Part shown: one piece after another, positions 25,201 to 36,798 of the stretch
How positions within the stretch are numbered: the first letter of the stretch is position 1
How the letters are laid out: every line of letters begins with the position of its first letter
Assembly (NCBI GenBank): GCA_022496805.1
Contig: CM040107.1
Location: 8,204,501 to 8,268,500 of the forward strand
DNA length: 64,000 bases
Origin: Pohlia nutans
Taxonomy: Eukaryota > Streptophyta > Bryopsida > Bryales > Mniaceae
Direction: 5' to 3'
Notes under the pieces: generated by a model
The model's input: the letters and a program-made list of their open reading frames with translations, nothing else
Database searches by the model: none
Told to the model about the DNA's origin: nothing
Program-made: the position numbers and the translations under genes

Positions 25201-27126
25201 TAAAAAACACATGTGGCATGGCATTTGGATGATGGTAGAGCATCGTGGAAGGCATATTATCATTTGTAGTAAGCCCAGAATATTAATACAAGCCCAATAT
25301 TAATATAAAACACATGTAGCATGGCATCAAGATGATGGTAGAACATCGTGGAAGGTATATAATCTTTTCTAGTAACCCTAGAATATTAATACAAGCCCAA
25401 CCCTAATATGAAGCACGAGTGGCATGGCATTTGGATGATGGTAGAACATCGTGGAAGGCATATTATCATTTCTAGTAAGCTCAGAATATTAATACAAGCC
25501 GAATCCTAATATAAAACACATGTGGCATGGCATTTGGATGATGATAGAACATCGTGGAGGGCATATAATCATTTCTAGTAAGCCTAGAATATTAAAACAA
25601 GCCAAATCTTAATATACAATACATGTGGCATGGCATTTGGATGTTGGTACAACATCGTGGAAGGCATATAATCATTTCTAGTAAGCCTTGAATATTAATA
25701 GGAGCCCAATGCTAATGTAAAACACATGTGGCATGGCATTTGGATAATGGTAGAACATCCAGGAAGGCATATAATCATTTCTAGTAAGCCCCCTATATTA
25801 ATACAAGCCCAATCCTAATAAGAAAACACATGTGGCTTCGCATTTGGGTGATCGTAGAACATCGTGGAAGGCATATAATCATTTCTAGTAAGCCCAGAAT
25901 ATTAATACAAGCCGAATCCTAATATAAAACACATGTGGCATGCCATTTGGATGATGGTAGAATGTCGTGGAAGGCATATAATCATTCCTAGTAAGCCCAG
26001 ATATTAATACAAGCCGAATGCTAATATAGAACACATGAAGGATGGCATTTGGATTATGGTAGAACATCGTGGAGGGCATATAATCATTTCTACTAAGCCT
26101 AGAATATTAATATAAGCCCAATCCTAATAAAAAACACATATGGCATGGCATTTGGATGATGGTAGAGCATCGTGGAAGGCATATTATCATTTCTAGTAAG
26201 CCCAGAATATTTATACAAGCCCAATACTAATATAAAACACATGTAGCATGGCATTAGGATGATGGTAGAACATCGTGGAAGGCATATAATCATTTCTAGT
26301 AAGCCCAGAATATTAATACAAGCCCAATCCTAATATATAACACATGTGGCATACCATTTGGATGATGGTAGAACATGGTGAAAGGCATATTATCATTTCT
26401 AGTAAGCCCAGAATATTAATACAAGCCCAATCCTAATATAAAGCACATGTGGCATGGCATTTGGATGATGGTAGAACATCGTGGAAGGCATATAATCATT
26501 TCTAGTAAGCCCAGAATATTAATACAAGCCTATTTCTAATATAAAGCACATGTGGCATGGCATTTGGATGATGGTAGAACTTCGTAGAAGGCATATGATC
26601 ATTTCTAGTAAACCCAAAATATTAATTCAAGCCGAATCGTAATATAAAACACATGTGGCATGCCATTTGGATGATGGAAGAACATTGTGGAAGGCATATA
26701 ATCATTTCTAGTAAGCCGAGAATATTAATACAAGACGAATCCTAATATAAAAGACATGTGGCATTGCATTTGGATGATGGTAGAACATCGTGGAAGGCAT
26801 ATAATCATTTCTAGTAAGCCCAGAATATTAATACAAGCCCAATTCTAAAATATAACACATATGGCATGGCATCTGGATGATGGAAGAACATCGTGGAAGG
26901 CATATAATCATTTCTAGTAAGCCCTGAATATTAATACAAGCCCAATCCTAATATAAAACACATCTAGCATGGCATTTGGATGATGGTAGAACATCGTGGA
27001 AGGCATATAATCATTTCTAGTAAGCGGAGAATATTAATACAAGCCCAATCCTAATATAAAGCACTAGTGGCATGGCATTTGGATGATGGTAGAACATCGT
27101 GGAAGGCATATAATCATTTCTAATAA
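19231..27126 (+). repeat. 103-bp satellite array, about 76 copies
   Basis: Head-to-tail monomers of 103 bp carry the invariant blocks AATATTAATACAAGCCCAAT, CACATGTGGCATGGCATTTG and GAACATCGTGGAAGGCATAT. Copies differ mainly by substitutions and are almost all in register. Subfamilies are visible, for example GGATGATTGTAGATCATCGT units near 22240, 22650, 23780 and 24610, and GTGAACACTAATAC-type units near 21470, 21990 and 23935. Longer segments are duplicated inside the array: a block of about 310 bp around 24141 recurs around 26304, exactly 2163 bp (21 monomers) away. All open frames here are shadows. Centromeric or heterochromatic satellite is the usual role for such arrays; the location here is unknown. 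Confidence 0.95.
19806..19968. mobile_element. 162-bp fold-back CACTA-type MITE, copy 1
   Basis: The element interrupts a satellite monomer at GGCATGGCATTT. It begins CTCTAGTAGAAATCTTGTC and ends GACAAGATTTCTACTAGTG, and is flanked by TTT on both sides (19803-19805, 19969-19971). Its two halves are complementary over almost the full length, so the transcript would be one long hairpin. The first base pair of the left end has changed from the CACTAG seen in copy 2 at 36799. The empty site is visible in the surrounding monomers. Confidence 0.9.
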
Positions 27127-27290
27127 TATTCGGCTTGTATTAATATTGGTTGGCGGGAGAAACTATAAAGCAACTGCAAATGAGCGCTATAAACAACTAT
27201 TTCAACACCATGCATCTCTAGTTCATGAATTTTCAGTTGTTAGAAGAGTTAGACAAGCTGTAAGAAGAAAGTACAAAGAAAGAAGCATTA
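27127..27290 (+). pseudogene. Satellite edge and ORF fragment left of the fold-back element
   Basis: The array ends at about 27126. Directly after it, ATATTCGGCTTGTATTAATA (27127-27148) is the reverse complement of a satellite segment, so the edge carries a small inverted piece. An open frame then runs RNYKATANERYKQLFQHH... to KYKERSIT at 27290, where the fold-back element begins. It is rich in Arg, Lys and His with no domain that I recognise. It may belong with the frame that resumes at 31108, but the join is not proven. Confidence 0.45.
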
Positions 27291-27669
27291 CATCAGGAAT
27301 TTCGGACCCCACTGATTCTGCACGATTTCAGTGCGATTTTCGATATTTCAAGGGTTCGTACAGTTTTCGCACTGATTTCGAATCGTTGCGTCATTCTTCG
27401 CAACTACACTGATATGACACGATGTTCGTACAAGCGGATATAGTACTGATTCAACACGATTGATACATCTATTGAAAGCGTATGAACTCAGCATTCTTTA
27501 TAGTCGTCAAATGTTGTTTTTTAATCGTCTTTAAAACTACACTGATTCAGTGCGTTTTTCGTGCGACATCATCTTTTCCATATCTTGATTCATTTTCTTT
27601 CTATATCTAAATTTGATCAAAATAATATTATTAAAACATATTAAATAAAATATTAAAAGAAAAATATAT

Positions 27670-27820
27670 TTTACACTTTAACTACACGGAAATTGCCCGA
27701 ACCCACGGTGGGGCCCACCATGGCTTCCCAAAGTCTATCGCCGACGGCGGATTTCGAACTCACGACCTCCCAATTGTCAACCAAGCTCCAAATCACCAAA
27801 TCACCACAAACTCTCGATGC
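27670..27820 (-). repeat. tRNA-like SINE module, copy 1 (minus strand)
   Basis: On the minus strand a B-box-like GAGTTCGAAATCC sequence lies at about 27749-27762, with an A-box-like TGGTGATTTGGAGCTTGG upstream. A tail GGGCCCCACCGTGGGTTCGG follows. This is the promoter layout of RNA polymerase III and of tRNA-derived SINEs. It sits inside the left arm of the fold-back element. Confidence 0.6.
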
Positions 27821-28184
27821 ATTGTATGGAACTTTTTTGGTAATTATAAAAGATTGAAACCATTGGCAATTTTTTGTCATGTGTATATAATTCTTTTTTC
27901 AAATTGTTTTTTTGCACTACAACATGTAGGGCTTTTGCTACATTTACAAATTTTTTCAGAATATTTTGAGTTTTTATTTTATTTGTCCAAAATCGTGATG
28001 GCAGATCATGGCTGTGAGCTGTTTTTTTTTTCAGCAGACTTTGAATGTTTTTAACTATGTGAAAAAAGATTTTTTTCCAAATTTTTTTTTTGCACTAGAT
28101 TATGCAGGTATTTTTCTATATATAGGATTTTTTTCCATAATATTTTGAATTTTTAAATTTTTTGCCAAAATCGTGATGACAGAT

Positions 28185-29763
28185 CATCAGGAATTTCACA
28201 CCCCACAGATTCTGCACGATTTCAGTGCGTTTATCGTTAAACACTGATTCCGCATGTCGTACGTGCATTCAGAAGTGTCGTTATTGTACGGAAGTGACAT
28301 GCATTACTAAGATGTCGATGCAGTGTCTTTTCAATGATTATGACAAAAGTATTGTTTCCGCACGAAAGTCGTGCTTGAAGGAATGCGTGCCTTAATCGTG
28401 TATCTACATTACATGGTTAATAAGACACGGATAACATGCGGTTTTGGTTAATGCGGATTCAGTATCGTATACGTATTATATTAATGCCTTTTACTATATT
28501 CGTGCGATTTCATTATCTATTATAATGCAAACTATTTTCGTACAACATCCGTGTACAATATTTTAATATATTTTTTGGAATTTTTTGGAATTTTTTGGAA
28601 TATTTCAAAATATTTTATATTATTTTGGAATATGTTGGAATATTCCAAGAATCTTCTTTAAATTATACTTACGGTTTAATTTCCCAAAACATTTTTAGAT
28701 CTACATTTATAGAGTTTAGAAGCAATACACATTAAAATTTCAAAGAAATAACATTTTATATTTTTAGAATTCAAATTTGGTCTTATTGGTTATCATTGTA
28801 CTTTTCATCATAGGAGCAAAAAAAAATAGCTCACAACCACCACGATTTTGGCAAAAAATAAAAAAATTCAAAATATTATGAAAAAAATTCTAGATATAGA
28901 AAAAGTCCTCCATAATCTAGTGCAAAAAAAATTTGGAAAAAATGTCTTTTTCACATAGTTAAAAACATTCAAAGTCCGCTGACAAAAAGAAAACAGCTCA
29001 CAGCCATGATCTACCACCACGATTTTGACAAAAAATTCAAAAATTCAAAAAATTATGAAAGAAATCCTATATTTAGAAAAAGTCCTGCATAATCTAGTGC
29101 AAAAAAAAGTCCTGCAAAAAAAAATTCGGAAAATAGAATTATATACACATGGCATAAAATTGCCAATGGTTTCAATTTTTATGATTAACAAAAACGTTCC
29201 ATTCTATGCATCCAGAGTTTGTGGTGATTTGGTGGTTTGGAGCTTGGTTGATAATCGAGAGGTCGTGAGTTCGAATCCCACCGTCAGCGATAGAGCTTGG
29301 GAAGCCAAGGTGGGCCCCGCCGTGCGTTCGGGCAATTTCCGTGCAGTTAAAGTGGGTAGCAACAAAAATAATTATTTAATATTTTTAATTATTTTTTAAT
29401 TATTTTTGAAATTATTTTTTAATAATATTATTTTTATCGAATTTAGATATAGAAAGAAAATAAAATCTAGATATGGAAAAGATGATATCGCACGAAAAAC
29501 ACATCGAATCAGTGTAGTTTTAAAGACGATTAAAACACGACATTTGACGATTATAAAGAATGCTGAATTCATATGTTTTCAATAGATGTATCAATCGTGT
29601 CGAATCAGTACTATATCCGCTTGTACGAACATCGTGTCATATCAGTGTAGTTGCGATGAATGACGCAACAATGCGGAATCAGTGCGAAAACTGTACGAAC
29701 CCTTGAAATATTGGAAATCGCACTGAAGTCGTGCGGAATCAGTGGGGTCCGAAATTCCTGATG
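28185..29763. mobile_element. Related fold-back element nested in the outer copy
   Basis: It begins CATCAGGAATTTCACACCCC and ends GGGGTCCGAAATTCCTGATG. It splits a sequence that is continuous in the other copies (CAGATCATGGCTGTGAG, as at 28003-28019) into a left part ending CAGAT and a right part starting ATGGCTG. Only its right arm (about 28975-29763) matches the arms of the outer element; its left 370 bp are different. The interior at 28560-28860 is inverted relative to 29890-30190 of the outer element. Confidence 0.7.
29215..29360 (+). repeat. tRNA-like SINE module, copy 2
   Basis: An A-box-like GGTGGTTTGGAGCTTGG (29231-29247) and a B-box GAGTTCGAATCCC (29267-29279) are spaced as in a tRNA gene. 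The conserved tail GCTTGGGAAGCC, GGGCCCCGCCGTG and TCGGGCAATTTCCGTG follows. I could not fold a complete cloverleaf by eye, so this is a tRNA-derived module rather than a tRNA gene. Confidence 0.65.
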
Positions 29764-30589
29764 ATGGCTGTGAGCTGTTTTTCTTTTTTTCAGTGGACTT
29801 TGAATAATTTTAACTATGTGAAAAAGACTTTTTTTCCAAATTTTTTTTTTGCATTAGATTATGCAGGACTTTTTCTATATCTAGGATTTTTTTCATAATA
29901 TTTTGAATTTTTTTATTCTTTGCCAAAATCGTGGTGGTTGTGAGCTATTTTTTTTTTGCTCCTATGATGAAAAGTACAATGATAACCAATAATACCAAAT
30001 GTGAATTTTAAAAATATAAAATGTTATTTCTTTGAAATTTTAATGTGTATTGCTTCTAAACTCTATAAATGTAGATCTAAAAATGTTTTGGGAAATTAAA
30101 CCGTAAGTATAATTTAATGAAGATTCTTGGAATATTCCAACATATTCCAAAATAATATGAAATATTCCAAAAGATTCCAAAAAGATTCCAAAAAACAGAC
30201 AGCTCACAGCCATGATCTGCCATCACGATTTTCGCAAAAAATTCAAAAATTTAAAATATTATGAAAAAAATCCTAGATATAGAAAAAGTCCTGCATAATC
30301 TAGTGCAAAAAAAATTTGGGAAATAAGTTGTTTTCACATTGTTAAAAACATTCAAAGTCCGCTGAAAAAAAAACAGCTCACAGCCATGATCTGCCATCAC
30401 AATTTTGGACAAATAAAAAAAAAACTCAAAATATTCTGAAAATATTTGTAGATGTAGGAAAAGCCGTGCATGTTGAAGTGCAAAAAAAAGATTTGAAAAA
30501 AGAATTATATACACAAGGCAAAAAATTGCCAAATGGTTTCAATCTTTTATAATTACCAAAAAAGTTTCATTCTATGAATCGAGAGTTTG

Positions 30590-30735
30590 TGGTGATTTGG
30601 TAGTTTGGAGCTCGGTTGACAATCGGGAGGTCCTGAGTTCGAATTCCACCGTCGGCGATAGAGCTTGGGAAGCCATGGTGGGCCCCACCGTGGGTTCGGG
30701 CAATTTCCGTGTAGTTAAAGTGGGTAGCGAGGAAA
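30590..30735 (+). repeat. tRNA-like SINE module, copy 3
   Basis: This is nearly identical to copy 2, with the B-box-like GAGTTCGAATTCC at about 30635-30647 carrying one change. It lies in the right arm of the fold-back element in inverted orientation to copy 1. Confidence 0.6.
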
Positions 30736-31107
30736 ATAATAATTATATTTATTTAATATTTTTTAATAATATTATTTTGATCAATTTTGGATATAGCAAG
30801 AAAATAAAATCTAGATATGGAAAAGATGATGTCGCACGAAAAACGCACTGAATCAGTATAGTATTAAAGACGATTAAAACACGACATTTGACGACTATAA
30901 AGAGTGCTTAATTCATACGTTTTCAATAGATGTATCAATCGTGTCGAATCAGTACTATATCCGCTTGTACGAACATCGTGTCATATCAGTGTAGTTGCGA
31001 TGAATGACGCAACGATGCGGAATCAGTGCGAAAATTGTATGAACCCTTGAAATATCGGAAATCGCACTGAAATCGTGTGGAATCAGTGGGGTCCGAAATT
31101 CCTGATG

Positions 31108-31482
31108 ATGTTCATTGATGAGGAGAATTCCTATGCGGATGTTGCAGGTGCATTTGATAGGAGGATCAATGACGTCATCGAAATCTGGCGATGTCATATG
31201 TTGACACCGAACTGGTCAACGACATTTGGAGAAACTGAGCAAACTGTAACTCTTGTTGTCGGTCGTGTGGAGAAGTAAATGGAGGTTTTTAAGGCAAAAG
31301 AGGTGGATATGGATCGTTCTCGCAAAGTGAAACAAAAGGCCGACGAGGATGACAATTGGGAACCATCTCAAGACCACGTTGGAAAGAAGTTTGCGATAGA
31401 TTCAGAGGTTGAGGCAGGCGGTAGAATTACTCATGATAGTCAGCGTAGACGTACTCATTCGATGAATATTGATATCGCATGA
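31108..31482 (+). pseudogene. ORF fragment right of the fold-back element, with in-frame TAA
   Basis: After the element the frame reads FIDEENSYADVAGAFDRR and continues to GRVEK, followed by a TAA at 31276-31278. It then stays open in the same frame from MEVFKAKEVDMD to a stop at 31480. The second half is Lys/Glu/Asp rich, as expected of a disordered or nuclear tail. I do not recognise the family. The coherent composition on both sides of the TAA suggests a single decayed gene. Confidence 0.45.
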
Positions 31483-34400
31483 CTGTTTTTTAGCCATTTG
31501 GCTACTATATGAATATATATAACTCTATTCACGTTTCCATTCTTGTTGACTTCAATGTAGAATACTTTTTCCACACTCGGTTTTCTTTCACTTCTCTATT
31601 TATACTTTTTGCAAAACTCATAATAATAGAGAATTCGCATGACATATTTTTAATTTGAAGGGCTCCCATAAATGCAATTTATTTTTTATCGTGTTAAAAT
31701 TTTAAAAAGAAACTGGGACAGCAGTGTAGGCATTTAGAGGTTTACCTAGTTAAAGTAGCTGATCACAGGAGGTAATGAAGGAAGGACTCTTCCTCCAAGC
31801 AAGTTTTATTTTCAATGCCGCCGTGCGATGCCTGCCGTCCGCTTCTCGCCGTTTGCTACACGGTGTCCGATCCGCCGTCTGATACAGCCGTCCGATTCGT
31901 GCGTTTGGACCGCCCACAATCAGATCCCATGAAGTTGGTCAACAACTTCCCAGAACGGAATAAATGCCATGAGGAATCCAATGATTGTGATTAAGTGAGC
32001 CAAAGAATCCTATTAACCCTTTGAGGACAACGCAACATGTTGGTTAAAACCAATTTTGACCTTTAAGATGCACTTTAGAAAATCGAGTTTATGGACTGTA
32101 GTTTTCTCTTCACTTTTCGAACGTTAAAGAGTAAAACTGTATCCTAAGATATATCCCATAAAATCTTAAACACATATTGTTACGTGTATCCTAAACCCTA
32201 AACCCTATACCCTAAACGCTAAATCCTGGTGATAATCTATATTACTTAAAAAACAATCACGATTCAGAATTTTCCTATTCTATCTTACATTCTTTACTTA
32301 CCCTTTATACATTAAAACTTACTACGTCTTAAATAATGTATTGATACATAATATGAATTTGTATTCAATGACTTCACGTGCCTTAGTTACATAACAATTT
32401 AGGTTTTTTTTTCTAAAATTAAATACAAGCAAGGCACCCTATACCAAAAATAATGGTTGGTATGGTGAAATCACTACAATTTGCATACTTGAAATATCAC
32501 ATTGGATGATTTATAATTTTTCTTTGATAGTCATCAACACTATGAAGGTATGACAAAATTTTCAACATGATTGGAAGATATAATTTGAATATTTACAAAT
32601 TTTATTATATAAACAAGATAAAATTTCAAAATGAATATAATTTTGTCAAATTTAATATCAAGTTTTTTATTTAAGGTAGATAAAAGTTACATTTACAAGT
32701 AGTAAAAATATGAAAGCAAAAGATATAAAAGAGTTCTATGATTGGGGCATTTTTAGAAAGCCCATTGTATTTAGGACACTCCAATTTCAAATTTCTCAAC
32801 GTTGGAAAAACTTCAATAGATTTTCTACTTTCCAATCCCAACGGTCAAAAGATGTATCATAACTTAACTTACACATCTAACAAAAACACTTACTTCAAAA
32901 AAGCTAAAACACTTGATTTTAAGGACGTTGGACCAATATCAAGCATAATATGGTTGATTGGGCAGTTAGGTTACACATATGAATTTTAGATTCTATTTAT
33001 ACGTTAAAATCAAGGGTTACAAATACCAATTAAGTTGTATAAATATAGAATGACTTGGGATTCAAAAATAAGTGAATTTCAATCGTTGAAATCATATATT
33101 GATAGTGACTAAGTGAACTGATTTTAACAAATGTTGCCACACAACAATATAACATGCATGGTTTAAAATTGAGATCTAATAAAATAATAGGTGAATTACT
33201 ATCTTTATATCATACAAATGGTTTTCTACTATTTTCTTCAGTCGAGAATAATTCAAACCCCTTAGTGGTTACATATTCTAAATATTCTTATTATTTCCTA
33301 GTGACACTGTATACTTGTAAATTAACAAAATTTAGCATTCTTTACTGTTAAAAGTCCCAAAATATAAACCACTAAGCTTTTACACAATAAACAATAATAT
33401 TGCACCAAGATTGTTCCTTTTTGAAACTATTTCAATTTTGCTGATAACAAATTTTAGACTATATTACGGGCTCCATTGTTCAAAGAAGATTATTCATACA
33501 TTCGCACATGTGTACACAATATATTTATATTTAAAGCATATAAATTTCTGTATACATAAAAATACATGTGCATCTATATATACATATATATATTTGTACA
33601 AGTATGTGTATGTGAATGACTGGAGGTAAATATGTGTGTGTGTGTGTCTATATATATATAGATAGATATATATATATATATGTCAACCAGTTATAGGTGT
33701 ATATATTTATATATACACATACATGCATGCACATACGCAGACACAAACATTTATTTATATGTATGTAAATATAAATTTACATACATGTGCATTCAATATG
33801 TTCAACTGTAATTTAACTTCATATATACTATTCATATGAACATGCATACAATAGGTTCAATTCTAATATAATTTCAAGTTTTCCCCTCTAACTAGGTTTA
33901 TAAAATATAAATTGTAACATATATTTTGTGATAATTTGTTCTTGGAAATTGACGTGGTCTTTCGCTCTTAAATTATGATTGTGATTCCATTGAATGAAGT
34001 TACTCTATTAGGTTTGAAGTAATGTATGCATAAAAAATTGCTAACTCTTATGGAATTCAAATTGGAACCCCTTGCTTCATTATTTTGCCTTTATATTTGA
34101 ATAGCTTGCCTATTTATTCAATTAGTATGTAATTACAAGTCAATTCATGAAATTGGCCAAAAGTGGGAGGGAGAATGAACAAAGGAGGAAAGGAATAAGG
34201 GCAAGGTGGGGGGGGGGGGGGGGGGGCGGAGTTAGCTAACAATGGACAGGTAGGAGACATTATGAAAGAGGTAGGACGGACCGCTCTCCTAGAAGTGAAG
34301 CACTACAAGAATTCAATGCGAAGCACAATAAATGTTAGAACATTCTTTGACCGTACTCGTAATAGTCCTCGAAGTACGTGAGGATTGTTGAAGTGCGTGT

Positions 34401-35040
34401 AGACCCAAAGAGTTGGGCTGGAGGAAGAGGAAGAGAGAGCAATGGAACACCAAAACACAATACCTTGGACAAACCCCATGGGCTACTGGTCCACGCCGTC
34501 CGCGGGAGGCCTGTCCGATTGTGCTGTCCTCTCTGCTGTCCGATCCTGCGTCCTCTCTACTGTTCGATGGATCGGCCTCGATTGAGCGCGCCTGTTCGTC
34601 CGATCAATCCGTCGAGCCGGCGTGGTCCGTCCGATATGGGGACCCGGCGCGGGCCGTCCGATCAGGTCACGCGATCGTGCGCCCCTGCCCGTCCGATTGG
34701 AGGGTTGAAATGTATGGGTAGACATCGGCCGTCGGATGAGAATGTCTCCACTCACGCCGTCCGTTGGAAGTGGTACGGTCCGATCTGGGCCGTCGGATCG
34801 GGCTGGCGTCCGCTGTACGATTCGACCGCCCTAGGCGGACAATATAAATGGCGGACGGCTATCTTCGTCCGCTCAGAGAGGCGGTGGGCATGGTGATGTT
34901 CTGACAGCACCTGCATCGACTCAGGCACATGTTTTTTGAATCACTGCGTCACGCTGTACGCACGTTTGACTTCATTCTAGGACGTTTGCAGCACATTGCG
35001 CTTCTACCTTGCACGCGGTCTCTTAGCGTTGCTTTGACTT
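31483..35040. other. Intergenic region with CCGTCCGAT clusters, microsatellites and poly-G
   Basis: GC-rich clusters at about 31815-31915 and 34490-34880 are built on CCGTCCGATC in both orientations (GCCGTCGGATCGG also occurs). Between them the DNA is AT-rich. It holds a telomere-like run at 32188-32226 (CCTAAACCCTAAACCC and variants), a TG/TA microsatellite at about 33600-33690 and a G19 homopolymer at 34208-34226. Frames at 34378-34896 are composition artefacts of the CCGTCCGAT cluster. A small ORF at 32738-32989 has no recognisable domain. Confidence 0.65.
32188..32226. repeat. Short interstitial telomere-like repeat
   Basis: The run CCTAAACCCTAAACCC is followed by CTATACCCTAAACGCTAAAT. 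These are plant-type CCCTAAA units with two degenerate copies. It is far too short for a telomere and lies inside AT-rich DNA. Confidence 0.75.
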
Positions 35041-35046
35041 TCCACG

Positions 35047-36132
35047 ATGTTTCAGCGAAGCAATAGTGGTCGGAGATCTTCACAAGGGACTCCTCAAATT
35101 ATAAAGAGGGATCAAGTCGTTGACCCCAATTGTGTTGCAAACCGGGATGGCACACCAAGCCGGCGAGAACGTGGAGTTGTAAAATATGCAAAGAATACAT
35201 GAAGATGACGCATTTAGCCAAGATTTGGCCACGATCTCAAATGGTAGTGTCTGGTCCTCATTGGGAAGGCCCAACTGCGACGTGCCAAAGCAACCATTTC
35301 CGACAACGGTATTGGGAGGTGCACGATTTCGTTGGGTTGCCTAACTCAAAACCAACCATCATGAAATATTCCACAATGGCAATGGTTTGGGCTGAGATTG
35401 TATTGCGCAAGGATGTGGATTGGAGTACGGTGAATGGAAAAAACGTTGAACGTTTGAATCGTTCACAAAACTTTATTGCCACCAACTGGACTAGACTGAG
35501 TGATTGTCTGCCGCAATGGTCTAATCGTACAGCGAATGCGACAATCGTTGTTGTTCCTGATGATGACACCTCGCAATGGGAAGTATGTCCGCGCAATACA
35601 TATCGGCAACGTGACGTTGAGAACCATCCCCTGACGTTCGGAACTGCTCCTCAGCATGATTATGAAAATCATCATGGAACTTCAGATCCAGTAGGCAGGG
35701 GATATCAAAAGGGAGCTACCCATGGCTACGATGATAATGCATACGCGGTACACAATGATAAACGGGTTCCATATCCGGACAGATACAGTACTCCACGAGC
35801 ATATTCTCCCGAGAGGACCCACAACGATTTTGGACATCATGGGTTTCAAAGCCATACTTCTATTTATTCTGGCTCCCGGCGAAAGCTCAGGAAGCGGTGC
35901 ACCCGTGAGTTTTGGTAGGGATATGTATAGTGCTGCAGACGGCCCCCTTGACGGATATGCTACTAGGCCATCGAGTCAGTACGATCGCGATGATGAGTAC
36001 GAAAGAGATCTTCAAGAAGCGATAAGACGGAGCGAAGAAGAAGAGAATGAAAGGTGGCTGATAGAGCAACGTTTTTATGAGCAACAGTGGGACGCGGAAC
36101 GTGGAACATTTCGGGGACATCGGCGATATTAG
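35047..36132 (+). pseudogene. Unknown protein with UIM-like C-terminal helix, frameshifted
   Basis: A frame starting at ATG 35047 (MFQRSNSGRRSSQG) runs to KYAKNT and a TGA near 35201. A second frame is open from 35130 to 35918 and contains KDVDWSTVNGKNVERLN and a His/Tyr/Pro-rich stretch. A third frame takes over near 35870-35890 (SGSGAPVSFGRDMYS) and ends at 36132. The end region YERDLQEAIRRSEEEENERW fits the ubiquitin-interacting-motif pattern: acidic residues, then A-x-x-x-S flanked by acidic residues. No domain is recognised in the middle. Coherent composition across frames suggests one decayed gene. The CCGTCCGAT cluster just upstream hints that it may be transposon-borne. Confidence 0.5.
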
Positions 36133-36798
36133 GCGGATTTAACAGGACTGTCCATGCTCAAATGGAAGTTGAAACCTAACCTAGACCGTAGAATCCAATG
36201 TCTTCAATTTTGCTTTGTATAGACCAAGACATGTTCTTAGTTTGAATTTTGTTTGGATGCTACAAACTTTGGATATATTGTAGGCTCCTAGCTCTAATGC
36301 TCTAGGCTTATAAAGTATGTATGGCTCATTGTGTGAACATTATTGGCATAAATATATATATATAAAAATATATAATCTAATCGCGAAGAGTGAACTGGTC
36401 ATGAGTACATAACGCATCGTTATTTCCATTAACAAGAGATCGAGTTCATGACTTACAGAAAGATATATAAATTGTCTTGGTGTCGCCTTGACTTTTATGG
36501 TAGACGTTACATACCTGGTTGAAAACAATATGAGTTTAGTTCACATGCAATGGAGGGGCTAGAAGCTTATCCTAGAACTTGGTTGTGCACAACACAATTG
36601 ACTTTCCAAGAAGGACTCCCATCACATTCTCATTTCCTACTCCTTTTATAATTACCCTGTGCAACGAAAACCTCCTTCACGAATGAAGTTATTCATGAAA
36701 AACATCTTGTCTCACTATCTTGAGAAGTCCATGGCGGCGAACGAACCACCAAAGTGCACTTTATTGAACCCCTCTTTACGTTAGGTCCTTGCTACACA

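Larger units (their letters stand above)
27291..31107. mobile_element. Fold-back element with long inverted arms (outer copy)
   Basis: The left end CATCAGGAATTTCGGACCCC is matched by GGGGTCCGAAATTCCTGATG at the right end. Inverted arms of roughly 0.8-0.9 kb (27291-28184 and about 30200-31107) contain ACTGATTCAGTG motifs, a tRNA-like module and A-rich repeats. A related element (28185-29763) is inserted in it. The interior near 29930-30190 carries many GGAATATTCC and TTCCAAA motifs. There is no transposase. A clean target duplication could not be identified, so the superfamily is unknown. Confidence 0.8.

Noticed and set aside
19231..27126. Many 60-64-residue open frames within the array.
   Set aside because: They are the same 103-bp monomer read in register and show no coding signal.
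29231..29279. A functional tRNA gene.
   Set aside because: A-box and B-box motifs are present, but no full cloverleaf or anticodon arm could be formed by eye, and near-identical copies lie inside mobile elements.
33600..33690. A regulatory element in the TG/TA-rich stretch.
   Set aside because: It is a simple microsatellite with no adjacent gene.
34378..34896. A 172-residue open frame rich in Arg and Pro.
   Set aside because: It is a composition effect of the CCGTCCGAT cluster; opposite-strand frames are equally open.
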